A stretch of 64,000 bases of DNA, taken from contig NC_014207.1 of NCBI RefSeq assembly GCF_000093025.1, forward strand, positions 1,426,001 through 1,490,000, given 5' to 3'. Below are positions 27,472-34,496 of this stretch, piece after piece. The notes below the pieces were generated by a model. The model searched no databases. It was not told the origin of the DNA and saw only the letters and a list, made by a program, of their open reading frames with translations. Position 1 is the first letter of the stretch. Each line of letters begins with the position of its first letter. The stretch is from Methylotenera versatilis 301 (GTDB lineage Bacteria > Pseudomonadota > Gammaproteobacteria > Burkholderiales > Methylophilaceae). Position numbers and translations under genes: made by a program.

Positions 27472-28494
27472 TTATGTATGGCTTAAATGCATATTGGTGT
27501 TGCTGGTAAGTGAGTGTATGGCAGGTGTATGTTGGTTCTTGCGTCTTTCTTTGCTTGGCGAGTAGCCAAACAGCGTGCGGTATGATTTGCTGAAATGGCA
27601 TGAAGACTGAAACCCACAGGCGACAGTAATGCTCATAATGGACATCTCAGTTTGTAAAAGCAACGATCTAGCACGCCTTAACCTAAGATTTAAATAATAA
27701 TGCATCGGGCTCATATTAAGCGTGTGGTTAAACATACGCTGTAAATGGCGCTGAGATAATCCTGCCAATCGTGCCAGCTCATCCAGCGGTAATGGTTCTT
27801 CAATATTGGCTTCCATTAATGCAGACACTTCAACCAAGGCTTTATGACTATATCCAACACGGGCAGCAACCGGAATATGCTGCTGATCTTTACTGTCTCG
27901 TGCACGCACCACCATGAATTGGTCTGAAATTTCGGCGACTAGATTTTTGCCAAATCGTGCAAAAACAAAGGCAAGCATTAAATCTATTGGGGCTGTTCCA
28001 CCGGCGCATGTACAGCGGTCACGGTCAATCACGAAAAGCTCTTCCATAAAGGTGATGTATGGAAACTTCTCACGCAGGCTCGCCATGTTCTCCCAATGAA
28101 TCGTGCATTTATAGCCATCTAGCACACCAGCTTTTGCCAGCGCGTAACTACCAGTACATAAGCTGCCTAACCATACATTTTGCTTGCCAGCTTGGGTGAT
28201 TAACTTGATAACGCTTGAATTGACGGCGGTTTGTACATCCACACCACCACAAACCAGCAACATGTCTGGCATGGCAATTTTATCTAGCATGGTGGTTTTG
28301 GCAAAAGATAAACCATTACTTGCCTCAACAGGTAAACCGTCTGGTGTGATGACTGACCACTGATACACTTCTTGGCCAAGCAGGTAATTCGCCATGCGAA
28401 GAATTTCAATCGCATTCGAAAATGCAATCATAGAGAAATTATTGAGGGTCAAGAACCCAACATGCCTGACCTGTGACATTTCTTTACAAGACAT
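27472..28494 (-). CDS. gbdR: GbdR-like AraC-family transcriptional activator
   Basis: This 340-residue regulator has an N-terminal DJ-1/PfpI (glutamine amidotransferase-like) sensor domain, starting VRHVGFLTLNNFSMIAFSNAIEILRMANYL and including LGSLCTGSYALAKAGVLDGYKCTIHWEN, and a C-terminal AraC domain with two helix-turn-helix units (LARLAGLSQRHLQRMF, then ITVACGFQSSCHFSKSYRTLFGYSPS). This is the layout of GbdR, which responds to betaine and dimethylglycine in Pseudomonas and activates the gbc, dgc and sox genes. The start is uncertain: the ATG at 28494 follows GGGG, and a GTG at 28518 lacks a ribosome site. Position inside the island supports the same role. Confidence 0.85.
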   Translation of the reverse strand: MSCKEMSQVRHVGFLTLNNFSMIAFSNAIEILRMANYLLGQEVYQWSVITPDGLPVEASNGLSFAKTTMLDKIAMPDMLLVCGGVDVQTAVNSSVIKLITQAGKQNVWLGSLCTGSYALAKAGVLDGYKCTIHWENMASLREKFPYITFMEELFVIDRDRCTCAGGTAPIDLMLAFVFARFGKNLVAEISDQFMVVRARDSKDQQHIPVAARVGYSHKALVEVSALMEANIEEPLPLDELARLAGLSQRHLQRMFNHTLNMSPMHYYLNLRLRRARSLLLQTEMSIMSITVACGFQSSCHFSKSYRTLFGYSPSKERRKNQHTPAIHSLTSNTNMHLSHT

Positions 28495-28518
28495 ACGACC
28501 CCAATCACGATGACTCAC

Positions 28519-28876
28519 AATGAATGTTTAACAATTTGTATACTTTATTTCAATCCCACATTTTTCTTAAGCTTTAGACAATAATAGTCCTGAAAATAAT
28601 ATTTTGAAATAATAATTATAGATATTATTTTCTACGGAAAAGCATCATGACAAAATCTCAACATCAGCTAAGATTCGATTGCATTTAAAGACTTAACATA
28701 ATTGAATTGATTATATTTCCAATCCTGATATAAAAAAACCAGCTCGGCGTTTTTGCTATGGTTAATGTCGTAATTACTAATTTTTTTCTGAAGTATTCTT
28801 TGATAATGAAATTGCATAATTGAATATAATAAATAGTCAGTTTGGTTTTATCTTTTGAATATTTTGGGAGAGTCAA
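28519..28876. other. intergenic region between gbdR-like gene and torF-like porin gene
   Basis: 358 very AT-rich bases between divergently transcribed genes. It holds the candidate operator and promoter at 28745-28807, a second perfect TATAAT at 28825-28830, and an AT-only hairpin (GAAAATAATA 28592-28601 with TATTATTTTC 28623-28632). No credible gene is seen; a 74-codon minus-strand frame across it has no ribosome site or protein-like composition. Confidence 0.6.
28745..28807 (+). promoter_or_regulatory. candidate activator site and promoter of the torF-like porin gene
   Basis: Half-site CGGCGTTTTT (28745-28754), then TGTCGTAATT (28766-28775) starting 21 bases later, then 26 bases to GATAAT (28802-28807). 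The second half-site is identical over ten bases to the promoter-proximal half-site of proX. The first is weaker, with one mismatch in the GTCG core. Confidence 0.5.
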
Positions 28877-29836
28877 ATGAAAGCGCTGAGTTGGATTACA
28901 AATCGTCACGTGGTGAGCGCACTTTGCGCAGCACCAATTTTATTAAGCTGCGTATATGCGTCTGCAGAAGATGTGGTCACGGCTGCTCCAGCCGAAGCGG
29001 CACCACCATATACACTTACATATAACCTTGGGGTATATTCTAATTACATCAGCCGTGGTAATGACTGGGGTGATGGTCCTGCCTTGCAAGGAGGTGTTGA
29101 TTGGGCGCACAGCAGTGGTTTCTACTTAGGTGCTTGGTTTTCGACTACTGACCCATTGACTCTAGGGGGTGCCGGAACTGTTACCAACGTCGATCCAAGT
29201 GGAAATCCATTAGGTTCTGGTAACCATGTGGAAACTGACTGGTACGGAGGTTACACACATGCATTTGGTCCCGTTACACTGGGTATTGGTGGTAACTATG
29301 TGTGGTATCCAGAAGGTGAGAAGTCTTACCATAATAGAAATCAAGACACTTTCGAAGGTAATTTAAATATAGCTGCTTATGGGTTCACCTATACGTTTTA
29401 CCATGCATTTACCGATTGGTATGGTATTGGAAACACAAGAACAGCTGCAGCTGCAGGTCGATTCCCAAATCCCGCAGAAGCTGCAGCCGATACAAGTGGT
29501 GTTGAATATCATGAGGTAAAATATAATCATGAGTTGCCATTTGCGGGTTTAAATTTTGCCGCCAAAGTAGGTTATCAACGTTCTAGTGATATTTGTTTAA
29601 ATCAAAAAGATTTCTTAATTGGGATAAGTAGAAATTTCTCTTTGCCAACGGGTGGAAAACCGCTTGACGGATTCACTGCAGGAGCTAACTATACTGACAC
29701 GTTTGATGTGGAAGAGTGCGCAGGAGTATCTAGTGTTACCGATGGAAGTGATCATAAAACATCTTATTACACAGATGATAATGGCAAAGTCATCAATGAC
29801 AGTAAGATTACGTTCTATATTAAACGTAGCTGGTAA
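28877..29836 (+). CDS. TorF-family putative outer-membrane porin
   Basis: A 319-residue protein with a signal peptide (to about ASAEDVV) and a barrel starting with YTLTYNLGVYSNYISRGNDWGDGPALQGGVDWAHSSGFYLGAWFST, the signature of the TIGR02001/TorF family of predicted porins. Strands alternate and the protein ends in an aromatic residue (YIKRSW). A GGGAGAG ribosome site lies 4 bases before the ATG. It faces away from the gbdR-like gene, precedes betB, and has the operator-like element of the island, so it is probably induced with choline/betaine genes. The substrate is unknown. Confidence 0.8.
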   Translation: MKALSWITNRHVVSALCAAPILLSCVYASAEDVVTAAPAEAAPPYTLTYNLGVYSNYISRGNDWGDGPALQGGVDWAHSSGFYLGAWFSTTDPLTLGGAGTVTNVDPSGNPLGSGNHVETDWYGGYTHAFGPVTLGIGGNYVWYPEGEKSYHNRNQDTFEGNLNIAAYGFTYTFYHAFTDWYGIGNTRTAAAAGRFPNPAEAAADTSGVEYHEVKYNHELPFAGLNFAAKVGYQRSSDICLNQKDFLIGISRNFSLPTGGKPLDGFTAGANYTDTFDVEECAGVSSVTDGSDHKTSYYTDDNGKVINDSKITFYIKRSW

Positions 29837-29873
29837 TAACTGGTTATATAGAAGATAAATAAATATTGAAATT

Positions 29874-29899
29874 AAAAAGGACGCTACCGCGTCCTTTTT
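29874..29899 (+). terminator. intrinsic terminator after the torF-like porin gene
   Basis: An 11-bp perfect stem, AAAAAGGACGC (29874-29884) with GCGTCCTTTTT (29889-29899), loop TACC. The A/U-rich base supplies the U-run. It separates the porin gene from betBA. Confidence 0.9.
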
Positions 29900-29913
29900 A
29901 ATTTATTTAGCAT

Positions 29914-29977
29914 AGTCGGATTTGACTAACTTTAAGTCGTAATTTAAGTGGCGCTGAGTTCTTTAGGCTTTTACTAT
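29914..29977 (+). promoter_or_regulatory. candidate activator site and promoter of betBA
   Basis: Half-site AGTCGGATTT (29914-29923), then AGTCGTAATT (29935-29944) starting 21 bases later, then 27 bases to TACTAT (29972-29977). It lies between the porin terminator and the betB ribosome site. Same architecture as the sox, proX and torF-like promoters. Confidence 0.6.
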
Positions 29978-30014
29978 TGCCCAATAATCATTAATTATAG
30001 TTTGGAGAACCATT

Positions 30015-31487
30015 TTGTCACGTTTCGAATTACAACAACTCTATATAGGTGGTAAGCGTATAAACGCAACGAGTGGCAAAACATTCCAGACGATTAATCC
30101 TGCCAACGGTGAGGTTTTGGCTGATGTACAAGTCGCCTCTGAAGCCGATGTCGATTTAGCCGTTGCCAGTGCTAATCAAGGCCAGCGTGTTTGGGCTGCG
30201 ATGACTGCTATGCAGCGTTCGCGTATTTTGCGACGAGCAGTAGAAATTTTACGTGCGCGTAATGATGAGCTGGCCGAATTGGAAACTTTAGACACTGGCA
30301 AACCAGTTTCTGAAACGCGCTATGTCGATATCGTCACTGGTGCAGATGTGCTTGAATATTACGCTGGATTAGTTCCGGCACTTGAAGGCCAGCAAATCCC
30401 ATTACGTGAAAGCGCTTTTGCTTATACCCGTAGAGAGCCGCTAGGCGTGGTTGCTGGCATTGGGGCATGGAATTACCCCATTCAAATCGCTTTGTGGAAG
30501 TCAGCCCCAGCTCTAGCCGCTGGCAATGCAATGATTTTCAAACCCAGCGAAGTCACACCGCTGAGTACATTGAAACTAGCTGAAATTTATACTGAAGCAG
30601 GTTTGCCAGATGGTGTTTTTAATGTGCTTAATGGTAGCGGTGGCGAAGTGGGTGCTTGGTTAACCGCACATGCCGGTATCGAGAAGATATCATTCACTGG
30701 TGGTACTGTAACAGGTAAAAAAGTGATGGCGAGTGCTTCAAGCTCAACATTAAAAGATGTGACGATGGAGCTTGGTGGAAAGTCACCTTTGATTATTTTC
30801 TCAGATGCCAATATGGATAAAGCCGCCGACGTAGCAATGATGGCGAACTTCTATAGTTCTGGCCAAGTGTGTACCAATGGCACTCGCGTGTTTGTACATC
30901 GCTCTAATATAAAAGAGTTCGAGCAAAAAATTGTTGAACGCGTAGCACGCATCCGCCTTGGTGACCCGCAAGATGACAATACTAATTTTGGTCCATTGGT
31001 TAGCCAGTCTCACATGCAGAATGTGCTGCGTTATATTGACTTAGGTATCAAAGAGGGTGCGCGCTTAATAGCTGGCGGAAAGCGTGAGCTTACTGGCGAT
31101 TATGCCAATGGCGCTTATTTACAACCAACCGTGTTTATCGATTGCACGGATGATATGACGATTGTACGTGAAGAAATCTTTGGTCCAGTGATGAGCATCC
31201 TCATTTATGACAATGAAGACGAAGTGATCCGCCGCGCTAATGATACTGACTACGGCCTTGCAGCAGGCTTGATTACAGAAAATATCAGTCGTGCCCACCG
31301 CGTAATTCATCAGCTTCAAGCAGGTATTTGCTGGATTAATACATGGGGAGAGTCGCCTGCTGAAATGCCAGTTGGCGGCTATAAACAGTCGGGAGTAGGG
31401 CGCGAAAATGGCTTAATGACGCTACAAAACTATACGCGAGTCAAATCTATTCAAGTTGAGTTGGGTAACTATACGTCTGTGTTTTAG
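30015..31487 (+). CDS. betB: betaine aldehyde dehydrogenase
   Basis: This 490-residue NAD(P)-dependent aldehyde dehydrogenase oxidises betaine aldehyde to glycine betaine in the cytoplasm. The catalytic Glu is in [10 protein letters not shown] (about 252) and the nucleophile Cys in [14 protein letters not shown] (about 286), a sequence typical of BetB. The N-terminus [29 protein letters not shown] and the end [21 protein letters not shown] also fit. The start is TTG with a GGAGA ribosome site 8 bases upstream. It precedes betA by 49 bases. Neither betI nor a BetT transporter gene lies nearby, unlike Escherichia coli. Confidence 0.94.
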   Translation: MSRFELQQLYIGGKRINATSGKTFQTINPANGEVLADVQVASEADVDLAVASANQGQRVWAAMTAMQRSRILRRAVEILRARNDELAELETLDTGKPVSETRYVDIVTGADVLEYYAGLVPALEGQQIPLRESAFAYTRREPLGVVAGIGAWNYPIQIALWKSAPALAAGNAMIFKPSEVTPLSTLKLAEIYTEAGLPDGVFNVLNGSGGEVGAWLTAHAGIEKISFTGGTVTGKKVMASASSSTLKDVTMELGGKSPLIIFSDANMDKAADVAMMANFYSSGQVCTNGTRVFVHRSNIKEFEQKIVERVARIRLGDPQDDNTNFGPLVSQSHMQNVLRYIDLGIKEGARLIAGGKRELTGDYANGAYLQPTVFIDCTDDMTIVREEIFGPVMSILIYDNEDEVIRRANDTDYGLAAGLITENISRAHRVIHQLQAGICWINTWGESPAEMPVGGYKQSGVGRENGLMTLQNYTRVKSIQVELGNYTSVF

Positions 31488-31536
31488 TGGTTGAGTACAA
31501 GTTGATTGATTGAAAGTACTGTCTTTAAGGAAAGTC

Positions 31537-33222
31537 ATGAGTAAAAATTCAGAATTCGATTACATCATTATCGGGGCAGGCTCTGCGGGTAACGTTTTGG
31601 CCACGCGCCTGACTGAAGATGCAGATGTAACGGTACTCTTGCTAGAAGCAGGTGGGCCTGACTATCGTTTAGATTTTCGCACGCAAATGCCAGCAGCCTT
31701 AGCTTACCCATTACAAGGCCGTCGTTATAACTGGGCTTATGAAACTGAACCAGAGCCGCATATGGATAATCGGCGAATTTCATGTGGTCGCGGTAAAGGC
31801 TTAGGCGGTTCATCCTTGATTAATGGCATGTGCTATATCCGCGGAAACGCTTTAGATTATGATGGGTGGGCGAAGCGTAAGGGCTTGGAAAATTGGTCTT
31901 ATTTCAATTGCCTACCGTATTTTAAGAAGGCTGAAACAAGAGATATTGGCCCAAATGATTATCATGGTGGTAACGGCCCCGTCAGTGTCACCACACCAAA
32001 ACCCGGTAACAATGTGCTTTATGCGGCTATGGTGGAAGCTGGTGTGCAAGCGGGATATCCTCGCACAGAAGACCTAAACGGCTATCAGCAAGAAGGCTTT
32101 GGCCCTATGGATCGCACAACCACACCACAAGGTAGGCGCTCTAGCACTGCACGCGGCTATTTAGACCAAACACTCGACCGTAAAAACCTTACCATTATTA
32201 CGCATGCGCTGACTGATCGTATTTTGTTTACTGGCAAGCGTGCAACTGGGGTAGCTTACTTGCGTGATGGCAAGCCACAACAAGCCAATGCAAAACGCGA
32301 AGTGTTGTTATGTGCTGGCGCCATCGCCTCGCCACCCATATTGCAGCGCTCAGGTGTTGGTCCAGCAGCTTTGTTGCGTGATTTAGATATTCCTTTGGTG
32401 CATGATTTGCCCGGAGTTGGTGCAAATTTGCAAGACCACATGGAAATTTACCAACAATACGAATGCAAACAGCCAGTGTCATTAGCGCCAGCCTTAAAAC
32501 TTTACAATAAGCCCTTAATTGGTGCCGAATGGCTATTTTTTGGCACTGGTATCGGCGCAAGCAATCAGTTTGAAGCAGGTGGTTTTATTCGCAGTGACGA
32601 CAGTTTTACTTGGCCGAATATTCAATATCACTTTCTGCCAGTGGCGATTAATTACGATGGCAGCAATCCGATTAAGGTGCATAGTTTTCAGGCACACATG
32701 GGTTCCATGCGCTCTCCTAGCCGTGGGCACGTACATATACGCTCGAAAGATCCTCTGGAGTACCCAAGTATCTTGTTTAATTACATGTCTACCGAACAAG
32801 ATAAGCGAGAGTTTCGTGCAGGTGTACGCATCACGCGCAACATCATGAAACAAGCCGCATTAGCGCCTTATGTAGGGCGAGAAATCTCACCAGGCGAAGC
32901 CGTGCAGACCGATGCCGAAATTGATGCATTCGTCCGTCAACACGGTGAAACGGCGTATCACCCATCCTGCTCATGCGCGATGGGCTATGATGAAATGGCT
33001 GTAGTGGATTCAGAAGGTCGTGTGCATGGTCTACAAGGCTTGCGTGTGGTTGATGCATCTATCATGCCTGAAATTGTCACTGGCAACCTGAACGCACCTA
33101 CCATTATGATAGCTGAAAAGATATCAGACCATATTCGTGGTCGCAAACCACTTGCAGCTAAAGCAGTACCAGTGTTTATTCATCCACTCCATCGCAATGC
33201 TGATGCAGCTTCAAACACCTAA
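31537..33222 (+). CDS. betA: choline dehydrogenase
   Basis: A 561-residue GMC-family flavoprotein that oxidises choline to betaine aldehyde, feeding electrons to the respiratory chain. The FAD fold [18 protein letters not shown] is at about residues 8-25, the GMC signatures [20 protein letters not shown] and [15 protein letters not shown] follow, and the catalytic His lies in [12 protein letters not shown] near residue 475. The ATG at 31537 has an AAGGAAAG site; the frame extends nine codons further upstream without one. Length equals that of known BetA proteins. Confidence 0.94.
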   Translation: MSKNSEFDYIIIGAGSAGNVLATRLTEDADVTVLLLEAGGPDYRLDFRTQMPAALAYPLQGRRYNWAYETEPEPHMDNRRISCGRGKGLGGSSLINGMCYIRGNALDYDGWAKRKGLENWSYFNCLPYFKKAETRDIGPNDYHGGNGPVSVTTPKPGNNVLYAAMVEAGVQAGYPRTEDLNGYQQEGFGPMDRTTTPQGRRSSTARGYLDQTLDRKNLTIITHALTDRILFTGKRATGVAYLRDGKPQQANAKREVLLCAGAIASPPILQRSGVGPAALLRDLDIPLVHDLPGVGANLQDHMEIYQQYECKQPVSLAPALKLYNKPLIGAEWLFFGTGIGASNQFEAGGFIRSDDSFTWPNIQYHFLPVAINYDGSNPIKVHSFQAHMGSMRSPSRGHVHIRSKDPLEYPSILFNYMSTEQDKREFRAGVRITRNIMKQAALAPYVGREISPGEAVQTDAEIDAFVRQHGETAYHPSCSCAMGYDEMAVVDSEGRVHGLQGLRVVDASIMPEIVTGNLNAPTIMIAEKISDHIRGRKPLAAKAVPVFIHPLHRNADAASNT

Positions 33223-33232
33223 CGAATACTAA

Positions 33233-33856
33233 GTGATTTTTTCTCAAATCCATGCGCTAGCCTTGGTCGAACTGTTTGGTGTACTAGCCTTTGCATTTAC
33301 AGGCATTATAGAAGCACGCAAAAAAGGTATGGATCTTATCGGCGTTTATACCGTAAGCATGATTACCGCCTTTGGTGGCGGCACCGTGCGTGATCTTATG
33401 ATTGGGCATTACCCATTGTATTGGGTGCAACACTCGGGCTACGCTTTAATGCTACTAGGTTTTGCAATAGCCGCTGCGCCACTATCTGCCGTGTTTTACG
33501 AAAATTCAATTATTACCAAAGTTTTTGTCACATTAGATGCACTTGGTCTTGGCTTATTTAGTACAGTAGGCGCCAGTATGGCTCACCAAGTAGGCTGTGA
33601 TTTTTATATCTCGATTTTACTTGGCGTAGTCACGGGCGTATTTGGTGGGATTATTCGCGATATTATTTGCAACGAAATCCCCAATGTTTTCCGTCGCAAC
33701 GAGCTTTATGCGACATGCGCCGCGCTTGGTAGTGCGGTATTCTTAATTTGCCTATATTTTGGTATAGATGAACTTCCTAGTACGCTAGTCGCTATTGCTT
33801 TTACAACCGCCTTAAGAATAATCTCAATAAAATATCGCGTTAAATTACCTTTTTAA
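33233..33856 (+). CDS. UPF0126/TRIC-type membrane protein, candidate glycine transporter
   Basis: A 207-residue integral membrane protein with about seven helices in two related halves. Each half has the family motif: TAFGGGTVRDLMIG in the first and GVFGGIIRDIICNEIPNVF in the second. Members form trimeric channels; a Vibrio relative controlled by a glycine riboswitch has been described as a glycine transporter. The GTG start lies 10 bases after betA and lacks a clear ribosome site, so it may be read through from betBA. Glycine is a product of the pathway, so export or import of glycine is an attractive but unproven role. Confidence 0.8.
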   Translation: MIFSQIHALALVELFGVLAFAFTGIIEARKKGMDLIGVYTVSMITAFGGGTVRDLMIGHYPLYWVQHSGYALMLLGFAIAAAPLSAVFYENSIITKVFVTLDALGLGLFSTVGASMAHQVGCDFYISILLGVVTGVFGGIIRDIICNEIPNVFRRNELYATCAALGSAVFLICLYFGIDELPSTLVAIAFTTALRIISIKYRVKLPF

Positions 33857-33891
33857 ATTCTGTTGATACATAAAAAATAAAGGAGAGTTAT

Positions 33892-33909
33892 ATGGCGATA
33901 GTGTATTGA
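33892..33909 (+). other. five-codon mini-ORF with strong ribosome site
   Basis: AAGGAGAG (33880-33887) is followed by an ATG and the codons for MAIVY, then TGA. The ribosome site is stronger than those of most genes here. It may be the remnant of a lost gene or a leader; no other support. Confidence 0.3.
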
Positions 33910-33951
33910 ATATTTTATTAAAAATTAAAGCCAATTTAACTTTTATTAGTT

Positions 33952-33980
33952 TTGACGATAATTGTGTTGGTTGTTATAAT
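33952..33980 (+). promoter_or_regulatory. strong sigma-70 promoter of the cupin leader
   Basis: TTGACG (33952-33957), 17-base spacer, TATAAT (33975-33980). This is the best promoter match in the window. Transcription should start near 33987, about 130 bases before the cupin ATG. Confidence 0.8.
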
Positions 33981-33986
33981 TGTGAG

Positions 33987-34085
33987 ATACAGTCGTGACA
34001 AATGCATTTTGTTGCAATTTAGGAGGCGTTGAATAGTAGTTTTCGCCAAATTTTTTAATGCCGCCTCTTGCGGCATTTGTTTTTA
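33987..34085 (+). ncRNA. structured leader or small RNA with intrinsic terminator
   Basis: From the predicted start to the terminator the transcript is about 98 bases. The terminator is AATGCCGC (34057-34064), loop CTCTT, GCGGCATT (34070-34077), then TTGTTTTT. Upstream, AGGAGGCG (34021-34028) can pair over eight bases, one a G-U pair, with CGCCTCTT (34062-34069), which overlaps the left arm and loop of the terminator. The same GGCG can pair with CGCC at 34044-34047. This fits an attenuator controlling the cupin gene or a free small RNA. I do not recognise a known riboswitch class. Confidence 0.6.
34057..34084 (+). terminator. intrinsic terminator in the cupin leader
   Basis: An 8-bp perfect stem with a 5-base loop followed by TTGTTTTT, placed between a strong promoter and the cupin coding region with no gene in between. 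Confidence 0.75.
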
Positions 34086-34115
34086 AATCAAACCATTTTA
34101 TATAGGACTTAAAAA

Positions 34116-34394
34116 ATGACTCAAATCATCATTGACCATAACCCATCTGAAGCTAAATTAAAAGAACTAGGTGTTTCTAGCTGGTCTATCTGGGATTGCG
34201 CACCATCTAAATTTCCATTGAATTTTGATTCTGCAACTGAAAGCGCTTACTTGCTTGAAGGTGAAATTCGCGTTACTCCAGTTGGCGGCGAAACTGTTGT
34301 AGTTAAAGCAGGTGACTTTGTTGTGTTTCCAAAAGGTTTGAAATCAAACTGGGAAGTAACTAAACAATTGAAAAAACACTACAAACACTCATAA
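34116..34394 (+). CDS. small cupin-domain protein (DUF861-like)
   Basis: A 92-residue single-domain cupin. SSWSIWDCAPSKFPLNFDSATESAYLLEGEIRVTPVGGETVVVKAGDFVVFPKGLKSNWEV shows the two cupin strand motifs of the DUF861/EutQ-like group, although the usual metal-binding histidines of motif 1 are replaced. AGGA lies 9 bases upstream of the ATG. Codon use looks biased to common codons, which together with the strong promoter suggests high expression. The gene stands alone with its own terminator. The substrate is unknown. Confidence 0.75.
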   Translation: MTQIIIDHNPSEAKLKELGVSSWSIWDCAPSKFPLNFDSATESAYLLEGEIRVTPVGGETVVVKAGDFVVFPKGLKSNWEVTKQLKKHYKHS

Positions 34395-34417
34395 TTGTAG
34401 TTGAGAGTTTGTTAAAT

Positions 34418-34447
34418 AAAAAAGCCTTGATGATTCAAGGCTTTTTT
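34418..34447. terminator. bidirectional intrinsic terminator, cupin gene / glnD
   Basis: A 13-bp perfect stem AAAAAAGCCTTGA (34418-34430) with TCAAGGCTTTTTT (34435-34447), loop TGAT. It has A-runs and T-runs on both sides and serves the converging cupin and glnD genes. Confidence 0.92.
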
Positions 34448-34496
34448 ATTGCTTAAATGTTTGGTTTGGCGGGCAGGGGTAATTAGTTACTCAAAA

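Noticed and set aside
28825-28830. Perfect TATAAT as the main promoter of the torF-like porin gene
   Set aside because: The only -35-like TTGATA is 19 bp away, a poor spacing. It may be a second promoter, but the GATAAT at 28802 fits the geometry of the other island promoters better.
28685-28909. 74-codon minus-strand frame in the gap between gbdR and the torF-like porin gene
   Set aside because: It overlaps the candidate operator, promoter and start of the porin gene, has no ribosome site, and its composition is that of translated AT-rich spacer.
33991-34000. AGTCGTGACA in the cupin leader as a fifth copy of the shared operator
   Set aside because: There is no second half-site 21 bp away on either side, and it lies downstream of the -10 of a strong promoter.
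34027-34056. Nine-codon ORF from TTG after AGGAGG in the cupin leader, as a leader peptide
   Set aside because: Only two bases separate AGGAGG from the TTG, too short for initiation. The AGGAGGCG is better explained as a pairing partner of the terminator.
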